This document shows positions 50,880 through 59,777 of a DNA stretch of 64,000 nt, piece by piece. Numbering within the stretch: position 1 is the stretch's first letter; every line of letters begins with the position of its first letter. The translations under genes were made by a program, and so were the position numbers. This DNA comes from Oscillospiraceae bacterium (lineage in GTDB: Bacteria; Bacillota_A; Clostridia; Oscillospirales; Ruminococcaceae): the NCBI GenBank assembly GCA_004558145.1, contig SFDQ01000001.1, positions 579,473-643,472 of the forward strand. Reading direction: 5' to 3'. Under the pieces are notes generated by a model. That model worked only from the letters and a program-made list of their open reading frames with translations, was not told the DNA's origin and did no database searches.

Positions 50880-52040
50880 TTAAAAGGTCCGCGCCGCCCA
50901 GAAGGCGCGCAGGGCCGCGATGTCCGCCGCGCAGCTGCCCTGCACGAAGCCGGGTTTGCCGCCGCCGCGGCCGTCGAGAGCCGCGTTCAGCTCTTTGCAG
51001 AGGGGCCGCAGGTCGGCGCCTTCGCCGGTGCAGGCGATGGCGTAGGCAAGGCCGCCTTCCTTTTCGCTCACCGCGCAGCACACGCCGGGGCGGCTCTCGG
51101 AAAGGGCCGCCGCCAGCCGCCGCAGCCCGTCCGGGCCAAGGCCCGGCTTGCAGACCAGCGGGTTTGCGTCCGTTTCGCCGGCGGCCCAGAGGGCGAACAG
51201 CTGGTTTTCAAGACCCGTGAGGCGGAACTTCGCCGCTTCCAGCTCCGCCTTCTGGCGCTGCACCGCGTCGGCAAGGCCCTCCACCGAAGCGGAGAGCGCC
51301 GCCCCCGCCCGGCGGCACTGGCCGTCCACAAGGCGGTGGCGCGCCAGCGCCCGGCCCCCGCACACCACCTGCAGGCGGGTGCCGGTCTTGTATTTGATGT
51401 GGTCGATGATCTTGATCTGGCCCACCTGCCCCGTGCGCTGCACATGGGTGCCGCAGCAGGCGCAGCAGTCCGCCCCGGGCATGGTGACAAGGCGCACCGG
51501 GCCCTCCAGCTCCTTCTTGCTGCGGTAGGTGAGGTGAGCCAGCTGCTCCTTTTCGTACCAGACGGCCTCGGTCTCCACGTCCTGCCAGACGATGCGGTTG
51601 GCCGCCTCTTCCGCCCGGGCAAGGCCTTCGGCATTCACCGGCACGCTCAGGTCCATCAAGAGATAGTCCTGCCCGATGTGAAAGCCCACGTTCTCCGCGC
51701 CGAACATGCTGTGCAGTATCCCCGAGAGGATGTGCTCCCCCGAATGCTGCTGGGTCAGGTCCAGCCGGCGGGCGGCGTCCACCCTGCCCTCCACCGTCTC
51801 GCCTGCCGTCAGCGGCCCGTCGGTGAGGTGGCGGATGACCCCCTCTTTTTCGTGCACGTCCAGCACCCGCACGCCGCCCAAAAGCCCCTGGTCGGCGGGC
51901 TGGCCGCCCCCTTCGGGGTAGAAGGCGGTGCGGTCCAGCACCACCTGCCAGCCGTTTTTGTCCTCTTCGCACTCCAGCACCCGGGCGGTGAACTCCAGCA
52001 CCGGCGGCTGGGCGTAGAAAAGCTTTTCGGTGTGTTCCAT
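50880..52040 (-). CDS. AlaX-like alanyl-tRNA editing protein with DHHA1 domain
   Basis: 386 residues. It matches the editing half of alanyl-tRNA synthetase: an N-terminal barrel (FYPEGGGQPADQG), the metal motif QQHSGEHILS (His99, His103), the second metal pair in CCACCGTHV, then a long helix and a C-terminal DHHA1-like domain (GRGGGKPGFVQGS). It clears mischarged Ser- or Gly-tRNA(Ala) in trans. Full length for the AlaX-L class. An extended -10 promoter lies 33 bases upstream of the ATG. Monocistronic. Confidence 0.93.
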   Translation of the reverse strand: MEHTEKLFYAQPPVLEFTARVLECEEDKNGWQVVLDRTAFYPEGGGQPADQGLLGGVRVLDVHEKEGVIRHLTDGPLTAGETVEGRVDAARRLDLTQQHSGEHILSGILHSMFGAENVGFHIGQDYLLMDLSVPVNAEGLARAEEAANRIVWQDVETEAVWYEKEQLAHLTYRSKKELEGPVRLVTMPGADCCACCGTHVQRTGQVGQIKIIDHIKYKTGTRLQVVCGGRALARHRLVDGQCRRAGAALSASVEGLADAVQRQKAELEAAKFRLTGLENQLFALWAAGETDANPLVCKPGLGPDGLRRLAAALSESRPGVCCAVSEKEGGLAYAIACTGEGADLRPLCKELNAALDGRGGGKPGFVQGSCAADIAALRAFWAARTF

Positions 52041-52072
52041 GAAACGTGCCCCCTTCTGGCGGTATCAGGGCT

Positions 52073-52081
52073 ATTATAGCA
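52073..52081 (-). promoter_or_regulatory. Extended -10 promoter for the AlaX gene
   Basis: TGCTATAAT on the minus strand, 33 bases before the start codon. Confidence 0.6.
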
Positions 52082-52116
52082 CAAAGCTGCCGCTGGAAAA
52101 AGCCCGGCGGATAGTG

Positions 52117-52122
52117 TATAAT
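52117..52122 (+). promoter_or_regulatory. -10 element for the solute-binding lipoprotein gene
   Basis: TATAAT 34 bases before the GTG start. No convincing -35. Confidence 0.5.
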
Positions 52123-52155
52123 AAAGCGATATGTTTTGAATGGGAGGTGCGGCGC

Positions 52156-53421
52156 GTGAAACGGCTGCTGAGTATCCTTTTGGCGGCGGCGCTGCTGACA
52201 GGCTGCGGCGGGCGGCTGCGGCTGCTGCCCCAGGGCGGGGAAGAGAGCGCCCCCGCCGCTTCCGCCCCGTCCGGGACCGCTGAGCCCACGGAGCGGGTGC
52301 TGACGGTGTGGGACGAGAGCGGCACGCTGGACGAGGCGCTGGCCCTCTATGCCGAAGAGCAGGGCGTGCGGGTGGAGCAGGCCGCCGACGCGGCCTCGGC
52401 CGCGCTGGCGGTGACCGCCGCCCAGCCGGGCGCGGACACGGCCCTGGACCTGACGCAGCAGGGCGAACTGATGCAGGGCATGGCGGGCGCGCTCACCGGC
52501 GGGCAGGAGGGCTGCCACGGGCTGCCCCTGGCAAGCACCGCCTACGGCTATCTGGCCAACGCCGCCAGCCTGACGGCGCTGCTGGGCGCGGAGTTCGACC
52601 CCGCCGACCTGCAAAAGGCCACCGCCGCCGAGTGGCGGGACTTCACAAGCGCGCTGGCGGACTGGCTGGCCGCGCCCGCCGAGGCCACCGTGACCCTGAA
52701 CGGCAAGGAGTACGCCCTGCCCGCCGAAAGGCCTGAGGCGCTGGCGGCGCTGGAAGCCGTGTTCGCGGTGGCGGACCAGGACCGCTTTGCCGGGCCGGTG
52801 CTGGCGCCGGTTCTGGGCACCTGCTACAAGACCGCCGAGGAGGCCGCCGCGGGCGGGCGCACCGACGTCCAGCTGCAGGGCGCGCTGAACAGCCTGTGGA
52901 CCCTGCTCACCGACGAGGCGGCCAGCCTTGCGGGGGCGGGGGAGAACGGCGCGGCCCCCGGCCGGGCCGAGGCCCGGGCCGCCTTTGCCGGGGGGAAGGC
53001 CCTTTTCTACCGCGCCGGCGCTTCGGAAGCGGCGCTGGCGGGGCTTTCCGCCGAGGGCACCGTGGTGGTGCCGCTGAAATTCACCTTTGACGACACCGAC
53101 CTGCACGGCGGCTTTTCGCTGGAAGAGCTGACGAACCAGCCGGTGGTCAGGAGCGGCGGCTGGGTGTGCATCCCCGCCGCGGCGGACGAAAGCCAGCAGA
53201 CCGAGGCCTGCGCCTTCCTGCTGTGGCTCTACGCCAGCGAGACCGGGCGGCAGCTGATGGGCGGCGGTTCGGCCGAGGGCCTGCCGGACCTGTCGGCGGC
53301 GCTGAGCGCCGAGACGCTGGCCGCCATCGACGCGGCGGGGGACGAACTGGCGGGCCTTTCGCAGTTCACCACCGCCGGACGGCGGGCCTTCACCAGCGCG
53401 GTGCTGGCAGCCTTACCTTAA
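52156..53421 (+). CDS. Extracellular solute-binding lipoprotein (family 1-like)
   Basis: 421 residues. Signal peptide with lipobox LTGC (Cys17), an Ala/Pro-rich linker, then a two-lobed binding-protein fold: VLTVWDESGTLDEALALYAEEQG at the start, LPLASTAYGYLANAASL in the middle, and WVCIPAAADESQQTEACAFLLWLYASE near the end. It resembles sugar-binding components of carbohydrate ABC importers. GTG start behind GGGAGGTG. No transporter genes adjoin it; malQ follows 18 bp downstream, so a maltodextrin or other glucan-derived ligand is plausible. Confidence 0.82.
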   Translation: MKRLLSILLAAALLTGCGGRLRLLPQGGEESAPAASAPSGTAEPTERVLTVWDESGTLDEALALYAEEQGVRVEQAADAASAALAVTAAQPGADTALDLTQQGELMQGMAGALTGGQEGCHGLPLASTAYGYLANAASLTALLGAEFDPADLQKATAAEWRDFTSALADWLAAPAEATVTLNGKEYALPAERPEALAALEAVFAVADQDRFAGPVLAPVLGTCYKTAEEAAAGGRTDVQLQGALNSLWTLLTDEAASLAGAGENGAAPGRAEARAAFAGGKALFYRAGASEAALAGLSAEGTVVVPLKFTFDDTDLHGGFSLEELTNQPVVRSGGWVCIPAAADESQQTEACAFLLWLYASETGRQLMGGGSAEGLPDLSAALSAETLAAIDAAGDELAGLSQFTTAGRRAFTSAVLAALP

Positions 53422-53439
53422 AGAGAGGAAGAAGAACAA

Positions 53440-54945
53440 ATGCGGGAATGCGGCGTTTTGATGCCGGTGTTCAGCCTGCCGGGACCCTACGGCATCGGCT
53501 GCTTCGGCAAGGAGGCCTACAACTTCGTGGATTTTCTGGCCGAGGCGGGCCAGCAGGTGTGGCAGATTTTGCCCCTGGCCCCCACCGGCTACGGCGACAG
53601 CCCTTACCAGAGCTGTTCCGCCTTTGCCTCGAACCCCTATTTCATCGACCTGGACGACCTGGCCGAGCGGGGCCTTTTGGAAAAAGGGGAGTATGAGCAC
53701 CTGCCCTGGGGCGGCGGGGCGCGCATCGACTACGGCGCGCTCTACCAGCTGCGCTTTGGGGTGCTGCGCAAGGCCGCCGCGCGGTTTTTCGCCTTCCCGG
53801 AGGACGACTACTACGCCTTCTGCTTCCTCAACGAGGACTGGCTGGAGGACTACGCCCTCTACATGGCCGCCAAGGGCGAATACCAGATGAAGGGATGGCA
53901 GGAGTGGCCGGAGCCTCTGCGCCGCCGCGAGCCCGCGGCGCTGGAAGCCCTGCGCAAAGAGAAGGCGGAAGAAATTTCCTTCTGGAAGTTTTTGCAGTAC
54001 CAGTGCCACCGCCAGTGGACGGCCCTGAAAGCCTACGCCAACGAAAAGGGTGTGCGCATCCTGGGCGACATGCCCATCTACGTCTCGGCGGACTCCGCCG
54101 ACGCCTGGGCGGGGGGCGAGATGTTCGAGACCGACGCCGAGGGCAATTTCTCCCGGGTGGCGGGCTGCCCGCCGGACTACTTCTCCGCCGACGGCCAGCT
54201 GTGGGGCAACCCCCTCTACGACTGGGCCTGGCACAAGCGCACCGGCTACGCCTGGTGGGTGCGGCGGCTGCGCCACGCGCTGGAGCTGTTCGACGAGGTG
54301 CGCATCGACCACTTCCGGGCCTTCGACACCTACTACGCCATCCCCGCTGGCCACACCACCGCCCGAAACGGCGTGTGGGAGCAGGGCCCCGGCACCGAGC
54401 TGTTCGACGCGCTGAACGCCGCTTTGGGCCGGGTGCCCATCGTGGCCGAGGACCTGGGGCTTTTGTTCGACAGCGTGCGCAAGCTGCTGGCGGACACCGG
54501 CCTGCCGGGCATGAAGGTGCTGCAGTTCGCCTTCGACCCGGACTGCGACAGCGAGTATCTGCCCCACAACCACATCGAGAACTGCGTGGTCTACCCCGGC
54601 ACCCACGACAACGCCACCCTGGCGGAGTGGCTGACCACCGCCTCCAAGGGCGAACTGGCCAAGGCCAAGGCGTATCTGGGCCTGAACCGCTCCGAGGGCT
54701 TTGCCGCCGGTATGCTGCGGGGCACCCTTGCCAGCTGCGCAAGGCTGGCGGTCATCCCCGCGGCGGACTGGCTGGGCCTTGGGGCCGAGGCCCGCATCAA
54801 CACCCCCGGCGTGGGCCAGGGCAACTGGCAGTGGCGGGCGAAGGCGGGGGCCTTCACCCCGGCGCTGGCGGCCCGCATGCGCAGCACCTGCGCCCTTTAC
54901 GGCCGCTGCCCTGCCAAGGCGGAAGAGGCCGGCGCGGAGAAATAA
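53440..54945 (+). CDS. malQ: 4-alpha-glucanotransferase (GH77)
   Basis: 501 residues, the usual length. Catalytic residues of GH77 are visible: the nucleophile Asp in VRIDHFRAF, the acid Glu in IVAEDLG, and the transition-state Asp in GTHDNATLAEW. Also present are LPLAPTGYGDSPYQ and GCPPDYFSADGQLWGNPLY. It disproportionates maltodextrins during glycogen or maltose metabolism in the cytosol. AGAGAGGAAG precedes the ATG. The downstream terminator doubles as the ribosome-site region of the next gene. Confidence 0.96.
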   Translation: MRECGVLMPVFSLPGPYGIGCFGKEAYNFVDFLAEAGQQVWQILPLAPTGYGDSPYQSCSAFASNPYFIDLDDLAERGLLEKGEYEHLPWGGGARIDYGALYQLRFGVLRKAAARFFAFPEDDYYAFCFLNEDWLEDYALYMAAKGEYQMKGWQEWPEPLRRREPAALEALRKEKAEEISFWKFLQYQCHRQWTALKAYANEKGVRILGDMPIYVSADSADAWAGGEMFETDAEGNFSRVAGCPPDYFSADGQLWGNPLYDWAWHKRTGYAWWVRRLRHALELFDEVRIDHFRAFDTYYAIPAGHTTARNGVWEQGPGTELFDALNAALGRVPIVAEDLGLLFDSVRKLLADTGLPGMKVLQFAFDPDCDSEYLPHNHIENCVVYPGTHDNATLAEWLTTASKGELAKAKAYLGLNRSEGFAAGMLRGTLASCARLAVIPAADWLGLGAEARINTPGVGQGNWQWRAKAGAFTPALAARMRSTCALYGRCPAKAEEAGAEK

Positions 54946-54955
54946 AAAAATACAT

Positions 54956-55001
54956 ACTCCCCCTTTTTCCGGGCACACTACCGGCAAAGGGGGAGTTTTT
55001 T
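54956..55001 (+). terminator. Terminator after malQ that also contains the ribosome-binding site of the next gene
   Basis: ACTCCCCCTT pairs with AAGGGGGAGT (inner CCGG/CCGG stem), then TTTTTT. The right arm AAAGGGGGAG is the only Shine-Dalgarno-like sequence before ATG 55003, so the site would be buried when the hairpin forms. Confidence 0.85.
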
Positions 55002-55002
55002 C

Positions 55003-55461
55003 ATGCAGCGACGCAACGACCAGAACCACGGCGCAAACGACAACGAGGCCGTGCTGAACGAGGTGGTGCGCAACACCGAGATGGGCAAGAACACCACCGA
55101 ACAGCTCATCCACATCACCGACGACCGGCAGCTGAAGGCCAGCCTTCTGAACCAGCAGCGGCAGTTCCGCCAGCTGAACCAGCGGGCACACACCGCCCTG
55201 GCGGCCCTGGGCACCCACGGCCACGGCCAGGGCAGGATGGCCAAGATGGCGGCCCACATGGGCATCGCCTCCAAGACCATGGCGGACAAATCCAGCCGCA
55301 ACCTGGCGGACATGCTCATCCAGGGGGCCACCCAGGGCTACACCGACTGCGAGATGGCCCGCCGGGACCACCCGGACGCCTCCGCCGGCGCGATGCAGCT
55401 GCTGGACGAGCTGCAGACGCTGGAGCAGGACATTGCCCGGGAAATGAAAAACTATCTGTGA
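55003..55461 (+). CDS. Helical hypothetical protein, 152 aa
   Basis: Acid-, Gln- and Asn-rich, apparently all-helical: VLNEVVRNTEMGKNTTEQLI, then QLKASLLNQQRQFRQLNQRA, then LDELQTLEQDIAREMKNYL. The layout suggests a four-helix bundle, as in ferritin-like or coat-associated proteins of Clostridia, but no metal ligands or known domain are certain. No signal peptide. Its start codon follows directly after a terminator hairpin whose 3' arm holds the ribosome site, which suggests conditional expression. Function unknown. Confidence 0.75.
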   Translation: MQRRNDQNHGANDNEAVLNEVVRNTEMGKNTTEQLIHITDDRQLKASLLNQQRQFRQLNQRAHTALAALGTHGHGQGRMAKMAAHMGIASKTMADKSSRNLADMLIQGATQGYTDCEMARRDHPDASAGAMQLLDELQTLEQDIAREMKNYL

Positions 55462-55503
55462 CGGGGCGGGCAGCCGCCCGCCCGGCAAACGTATACAGAC
55501 GGC

Positions 55504-55545
55504 AAAGCGCCGCCGCGCCCGGTGTTCGGGGCGCGGCGGCGCTTT
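55504..55545. terminator. Bidirectional terminator
   Basis: AAAGCGCCGCCGCGCCC pairs with its complement. TTTTGGTTTTTGG follows on the plus strand. It separates the helical protein gene from converging mtnN. Confidence 0.88.
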
Positions 55546-55568
55546 TGGTTTTTGGTTCAAAAAGGCGT

Positions 55569-56258
55569 TCAGTCCAGCCGGGCCAGCATGCCCGCCACGA
55601 TCTTGGTGGCGGTGGCCACATACTCGGAGATGCTGAATTTCTTGACCACCAGCACCTCGTGGCCCGCCTCGTCGGCGTTGTCGCTCATGGCCCGCAGGAT
55701 GACGCAGGGCACGCCGTTCTTGGCGGCGATCTGGCTCACCGCCGCGCCCTCCATCTCCACGCAGTCGGGGTGTACCTTCTCTGCGATGGCCGCTTTGGTG
55801 GCGGAGTCCCCCACGAACTGGTCGCCGGTGGCGATGGTGCCGGCGATGGCCTTCACACCCAGCTCGTCGCAGGCGTCCAGGGCGGCTTTCACCAGCTCCG
55901 GGTCGCCCTCGTAGCAGGCGGTGAAGGGGGCGCTCTGGGCGATCATGTCGTCCTCCGCGTCGTGGTAGAGCACCGTTTTGCCCACCACCACGTCGCCGAT
56001 GCCCACCTTGTCGGTCATGTTGCCGGCGATGCCGGAAAAGATGATGCGGTCGGCCCCGAACCGGGTGACGAGCACCTGCACGGTGGCGGCGGCGTTGGCC
56101 TTGCCCATGCCCGCGCAGCACACCACCACCGGCTTTTCGCCCAGCAGGCCCCGGTGGTAGGTCACGCCCGCGTAGGGCTCAACGGTCACGCCGTCCAAAA
56201 GAGCGCAAAGCTGCTCCACTTCGTCGGGCATCGCGCCCATAATGGCGGTAATGGTCAT
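55569..56258 (-). CDS. mtnN: 5'-methylthioadenosine/S-adenosylhomocysteine nucleosidase
   Basis: 229 residues. TAIMGAMPDEVEQL at the N-terminus, FSGIAGNMTDKVGIGDVVVG, the purine-binding and catalytic region CVEMEGAAVSQIA, and the catalytic Asp in RAMSDNADEAG. It splits MTA and SAH to adenine and thioribose, recycling methionine and supplying the LuxS route. AAAAAGGAG precedes ATG 56258. It lies 13 bp after ychF on the same strand. Confidence 0.94.
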   Translation of the reverse strand: MTITAIMGAMPDEVEQLCALLDGVTVEPYAGVTYHRGLLGEKPVVVCCAGMGKANAAATVQVLVTRFGADRIIFSGIAGNMTDKVGIGDVVVGKTVLYHDAEDDMIAQSAPFTACYEGDPELVKAALDACDELGVKAIAGTIATGDQFVGDSATKAAIAEKVHPDCVEMEGAAVSQIAAKNGVPCVILRAMSDNADEAGHEVLVVKKFSISEYVATATKIVAGMLARLD

Positions 56259-56271
56259 TGTTTTCTCCTTT

Positions 56272-57384
56272 TTAAACGTTGAACAGGAATTCGATGATGT
56301 CGCCGTCCTGCACCACATACTCCTTGCCCTCGGTGCGCTGCAGGCCCTTGGCCTTCACGTTGGCCATGTTGTAGTCGCAGGCGGCAAAGTCGTCGTAGCT
56401 CACCACGCTGGCGCGGATGAAGCCCCGCTCGAAGTCGGAGTGGATCTTGCCCGCGGCCTGGGGGGCCTTGGTGCCCTTGCGGATGGTCCAGGCGCGGCAC
56501 TCCTTCTTGCCGTCGGTGAGGTAGCTGATGAGGCCCAGCAGCTTGTAGCTGGCCTTGATGAGGTTGTCAAGGCCGGTGGCCTCGATGCCCATCTCCGCCA
56601 GAAACTCCTTCTTCTCCTCGGGGGTGTAGTCGGCGATGTCCTCCTCGGTCTTGGCGCAGATGGGGATGCACTCCGCGCCCTCGGCGGCGGCCAGGGCCTT
56701 CACCGCCTGATAGTGCTGGTTTTGCTCCATGCCCTCCATCAGGTCGTCCTCGCTCATGTTGGCGGCGTAGATGACGGGCTTTGCGGTGAGCAGGCCCATC
56801 TCCTTCATCTGGAGCACCTGGTCCTCGTCGCTCTCGTCGATGGGGAAGGTGCGGGCGTTCTTGCCCTCGCCCAGGTGGGCCTCCAGCTGCTCCAGCCAGG
56901 CGGCGGAAGCGCCGGCCTTCTTGTCGCCGGTCTTGGCGGCCTTGGCGAACTTGGCGGCGCGGTTGCTCACCACCTCCAGGTCGCTGAGGATGAGCTCGGT
57001 GTCGATGGTCTCGATGTCCCGGATGGGGTCCACCGCGCCCTCCACGTGCACGATGTCGGTGCCGTCAAAGCAGCGCACCACATGCACGATGGCGTCGCAC
57101 TCCCGGATGTTGCCCAAAAACTTGTTGCCCAGGCCCTCGCCCTTGGACGCGCCCTTCACAAGGCCGGCGATGTCCACGAACTCCACGATGGCGGGGGTCT
57201 TTTTGTTGGTGTCCCAAATTTCGGCCAGCTTGTCCAGCCGCGCGTCCGGCACTGCCACGATGCCGGTGTTGGGGTCGATGGTGCAGAAGGGGTAGTTTGC
57301 CGCCGCAGCGTTCTTGGTGCTGGTGATGGCGTTGAACAGGGTGCTCTTGCCCACGTTGGGCAGGCCCACGATACCTAATTTCAT
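56272..57384 (-). CDS. ychF: Redox-regulated ATPase YchF (OLA1 family)
   Basis: 370 residues. G1 GLPNVGKST, the family NPYCTIDPN-like segment (NYPFCTIDPNTGIVAVPD), G3 DIAGLVKGASKGEGLG, and a C-terminal TGS-type domain ending EYVVQDGDIIEFLFNV. An Obg-related protein that prefers ATP and associates with ribosomes. AAAGGAGAATG precedes the ATG. It is the last gene with the G+C-rich style of the left part of the window. Confidence 0.96.
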   Translation of the reverse strand: MKLGIVGLPNVGKSTLFNAITSTKNAAAANYPFCTIDPNTGIVAVPDARLDKLAEIWDTNKKTPAIVEFVDIAGLVKGASKGEGLGNKFLGNIRECDAIVHVVRCFDGTDIVHVEGAVDPIRDIETIDTELILSDLEVVSNRAAKFAKAAKTGDKKAGASAAWLEQLEAHLGEGKNARTFPIDESDEDQVLQMKEMGLLTAKPVIYAANMSEDDLMEGMEQNQHYQAVKALAAAEGAECIPICAKTEEDIADYTPEEKKEFLAEMGIEATGLDNLIKASYKLLGLISYLTDGKKECRAWTIRKGTKAPQAAGKIHSDFERGFIRASVVSYDDFAACDYNMANVKAKGLQRTEGKEYVVQDGDIIEFLFNV

Positions 57385-57490
57385 ATATCTTCATTCTCCT
57401 TTGTTTTCTCTGTATTTTCAAGGGTTTCCGGGTTTGGGGCTTTCGGTGTCTACTCCATTTTTACGCCATTTTGGTGCAGAACCGCGGCTC

Positions 57491-57893
57491 TCATTCAGAT
57501 AACGATTCGGTGGTCACATGGACGTACCGATCCATGGTGGTTTTGATGCTGCCGTGTCCCAGCAGCTTTTGCAGAACCTTGGGCTGCATCCCGCTTTCAA
57601 TCGCCCGCGTGGCGTAGGTATGGCGCAGCGCGTGCATACAAAAGCGCCCAATTCCTGCTTCGTCGCAGAGCTTGTAGAGGTGGGTATCATAGGAACTGTT
57701 CTTTGCCGGTTCTCCGGTACGCCAGTTGATAAAGACCAGATCGCGCATCACAAGCCGAGAAGAAACGCCTGTACGTCTGTCTATGTACTCAAGCGCTTTG
57801 TCCAGCGTCGGTGACTCTTTCTGCTCCGGGCGGCTGTCCCAAATACCTTTGAGGATTTCATAAGCCCGATCCGTCAACGGTATTGTTTTGATA
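57491..57893 (-). pseudogene. Truncated tyrosine recombinase/integrase (C-terminal catalytic remnant)
   Basis: About 130 codons. The box HALRHTYATR, LLGHGSIKTTMDRYVH and the nucleophile tyrosine are present. The N-terminal DNA-binding domains and the first catalytic arginine are missing. In-frame homology-like sequence (NIKTIPLTDRAYEI) runs back to about 57893 and is then cut off exactly where the ftsH 3' end begins. Base composition is near half G+C, lower than both flanks. It is the scar of an integrative element or of a recombination or assembly event. No att repeat could be identified. Confidence 0.85.
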
Positions 57894-59714
57894 TTATGCT
57901 TCGTTTAAGATGTGCATGAACTCTTCGCCCGTGATGGTCTCCTTCTCGTAGAGGTACTGCGCCAGCTCATCGAGCTTCGCGCGGTTCTCGGTGAGGATAT
58001 TCACAGCCTTCTCGTGCTGCTTTTTCACAAGCTCCACCACGCGCTGATCGATCTTCGTCTGCGTTTCGGCGGAGCAGGCGAGCGACGCATCGCCGCCAAG
58101 ATACTGGTTCGTCACCGTTTCGAGCGCGACCATGTCGAAATCATCGCTCATGCCGTAGCGCGTGATCATCGCGCGGGCGAGCTTGGTCGCCTGCTCAATA
58201 TCGTTCGACGCGCCGGTCGTGATGGAGTGGAACACGACCTCTTCGGCGGCGCGGCCGCCGGTGAGCGTTGCGATCTTGTTTTCCATTTCGGCCTTGCTCA
58301 TCAGGTAATGGTTGCCCTCTTCGACCTGCATCGTGTAGCCGAGCGCGCCGGAGGTGCGCGGCACAATGGTGATCTTCTGCACGGGAGCGGAGTTCGTCTG
58401 TTTTGCCGCCACGAGCGCGTGGCCGATCTCATGGTAGGCGACGATCTTCTTTTCTTCGTCGGTCATGATGGCGTTCTTCTTCTGGTAGCCGGCGATGACG
58501 ACCTCGATGCTCTCTTCGAGGTCTGCCTGCGTGGCAAAGCGTCTGCCGTCGCGCACGGCGCGCAGCGCGGCTTCGTTCACGATGTTGGCAAGCTCCGCGC
58601 CGGAAGCGCCGGAGGCCATGCGTGCGACCTTGTTGAAGTCAACGTCTTCGGCAATTTTGATCTTTTTGGCATGAACCTGTAAAATGGCCTCGCGGCCCTT
58701 GAGGTCGGGCAGCTCCACGGGCACGCGGCGGTCAAAGCGGCCGGGGCGCGTGAGCGCGGGGTCGAGGGACTCGGGACGGTTGGTCGCGGCGAGAATGATG
58801 ACGCCGTTGTTGCCCTCAAAGCCGTCCATTTCGGTCAGCAGCTGGTTGAGCGTCTGCTCGCGCTCGTCGTTGCCGCCATACTGGCCGCCGCTGCGTTTCT
58901 GGCCGATGGCGTCGATCTCGTCGATAAAGACGATGCAGGGAGCCTTTTCCTTGGCCTGCTTGAAGAGGTCGCGCACCTTGCTTGCGCCCATGCCGACGAA
59001 CATTTCGACGAATTCCGAACCGGACATGGAGAAAAACGGCACGTTTGCCTCGCCGGCGACCGCCTTGGCGAGCATCGTTTTACCGGTTCCCGGAGGGCCG
59101 ACGAGCAGAATGCCCTTGGGCATCGACGCGCCGATCTCCTGATACTTGCTGGGGTCGTGCAGGTAGTTGACGACTTCGGTGAGGTTCTCCTTGGCCTCGT
59201 CCTCGCCTGCCACGTCGCTGAAGCGAATGCCTTCGGCAGATTTGACATACACCTTGGCGTTGGACTTTCCCATGTTGAACATCATGGAGTTGCCGCCGCC
59301 CATCTTCTCCATCATCTTGCGGGACATGAACTGTCCCAGCGCAACAAAGATGATGATGGGCAACACCCACGCAAGAATACTGACGAGCGTAGACGTCTGC
59401 TCGATCTCCTCGCCCGTGGTGGAAACGCCTGCGTCGAGAAGACGCTGCACAAGGCCGTCGTCCGGCACCATCGCCGTCTTGTAGACCGTTTTTTCATCCG
59501 CGCTTGTGAAGAGAATGCGGTTGTCCTGCTGCTGGATCTCCACCTTGCCGACCTCGCCCTGCTCGGTCATGGTGACGAAGGTGTTGTAGTCCACTTCTTT
59601 GATCTGATGCTCGGCCATCCACGGCATGGCGATAAAGTTGAAGAGCATCACAACAAGGAGCGCCACCACATAGTAGTAGAGCAGCGGCTTTTTCGGGGAT
59701 TTGACTTCATTCAT
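57894..59714 (-). CDS. ftsH: ATP-dependent zinc metalloprotease FtsH
   Basis: 606 residues. Membrane helix 1 (about 11-30), an outside domain (about 35-105), helix 2 (about 110-127), the AAA module with Walker A GPPGTGKT (206-213), Walker B IVFIDEIDAI, SRH ATNRPESLDPALTRPGRFDR, and the protease site HEIGH (428-432; HEAGH is more common). It degrades damaged membrane proteins and regulators. ATG at 59714 follows GGAGGAATCC. Its stop codon abuts the truncated integrase. Codon use differs from genes left of 57.4 kb, so this copy may be acquired and additional to a housekeeping one. Confidence 0.95.
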   Translation of the reverse strand: MNEVKSPKKPLLYYYVVALLVVMLFNFIAMPWMAEHQIKEVDYNTFVTMTEQGEVGKVEIQQQDNRILFTSADEKTVYKTAMVPDDGLVQRLLDAGVSTTGEEIEQTSTLVSILAWVLPIIIFVALGQFMSRKMMEKMGGGNSMMFNMGKSNAKVYVKSAEGIRFSDVAGEDEAKENLTEVVNYLHDPSKYQEIGASMPKGILLVGPPGTGKTMLAKAVAGEANVPFFSMSGSEFVEMFVGMGASKVRDLFKQAKEKAPCIVFIDEIDAIGQKRSGGQYGGNDEREQTLNQLLTEMDGFEGNNGVIILAATNRPESLDPALTRPGRFDRRVPVELPDLKGREAILQVHAKKIKIAEDVDFNKVARMASGASGAELANIVNEAALRAVRDGRRFATQADLEESIEVVIAGYQKKNAIMTDEEKKIVAYHEIGHALVAAKQTNSAPVQKITIVPRTSGALGYTMQVEEGNHYLMSKAEMENKIATLTGGRAAEEVVFHSITTGASNDIEQATKLARAMITRYGMSDDFDMVALETVTNQYLGGDASLACSAETQTKIDQRVVELVKKQHEKAVNILTENRAKLDELAQYLYEKETITGEEFMHILNEA

Positions 59715-59777
59715 GGAAGGATTCCTCCGATCGTTTGAATTTCCGGCAAAAAGTGCATACAAATGGAAAAAACTGAA

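Noticed and set aside
57385..57490. Attachment site of the integrative element next to ychF
   Set aside because: No direct repeat pairing this stretch with another place in the window was found, so no att site is claimed.
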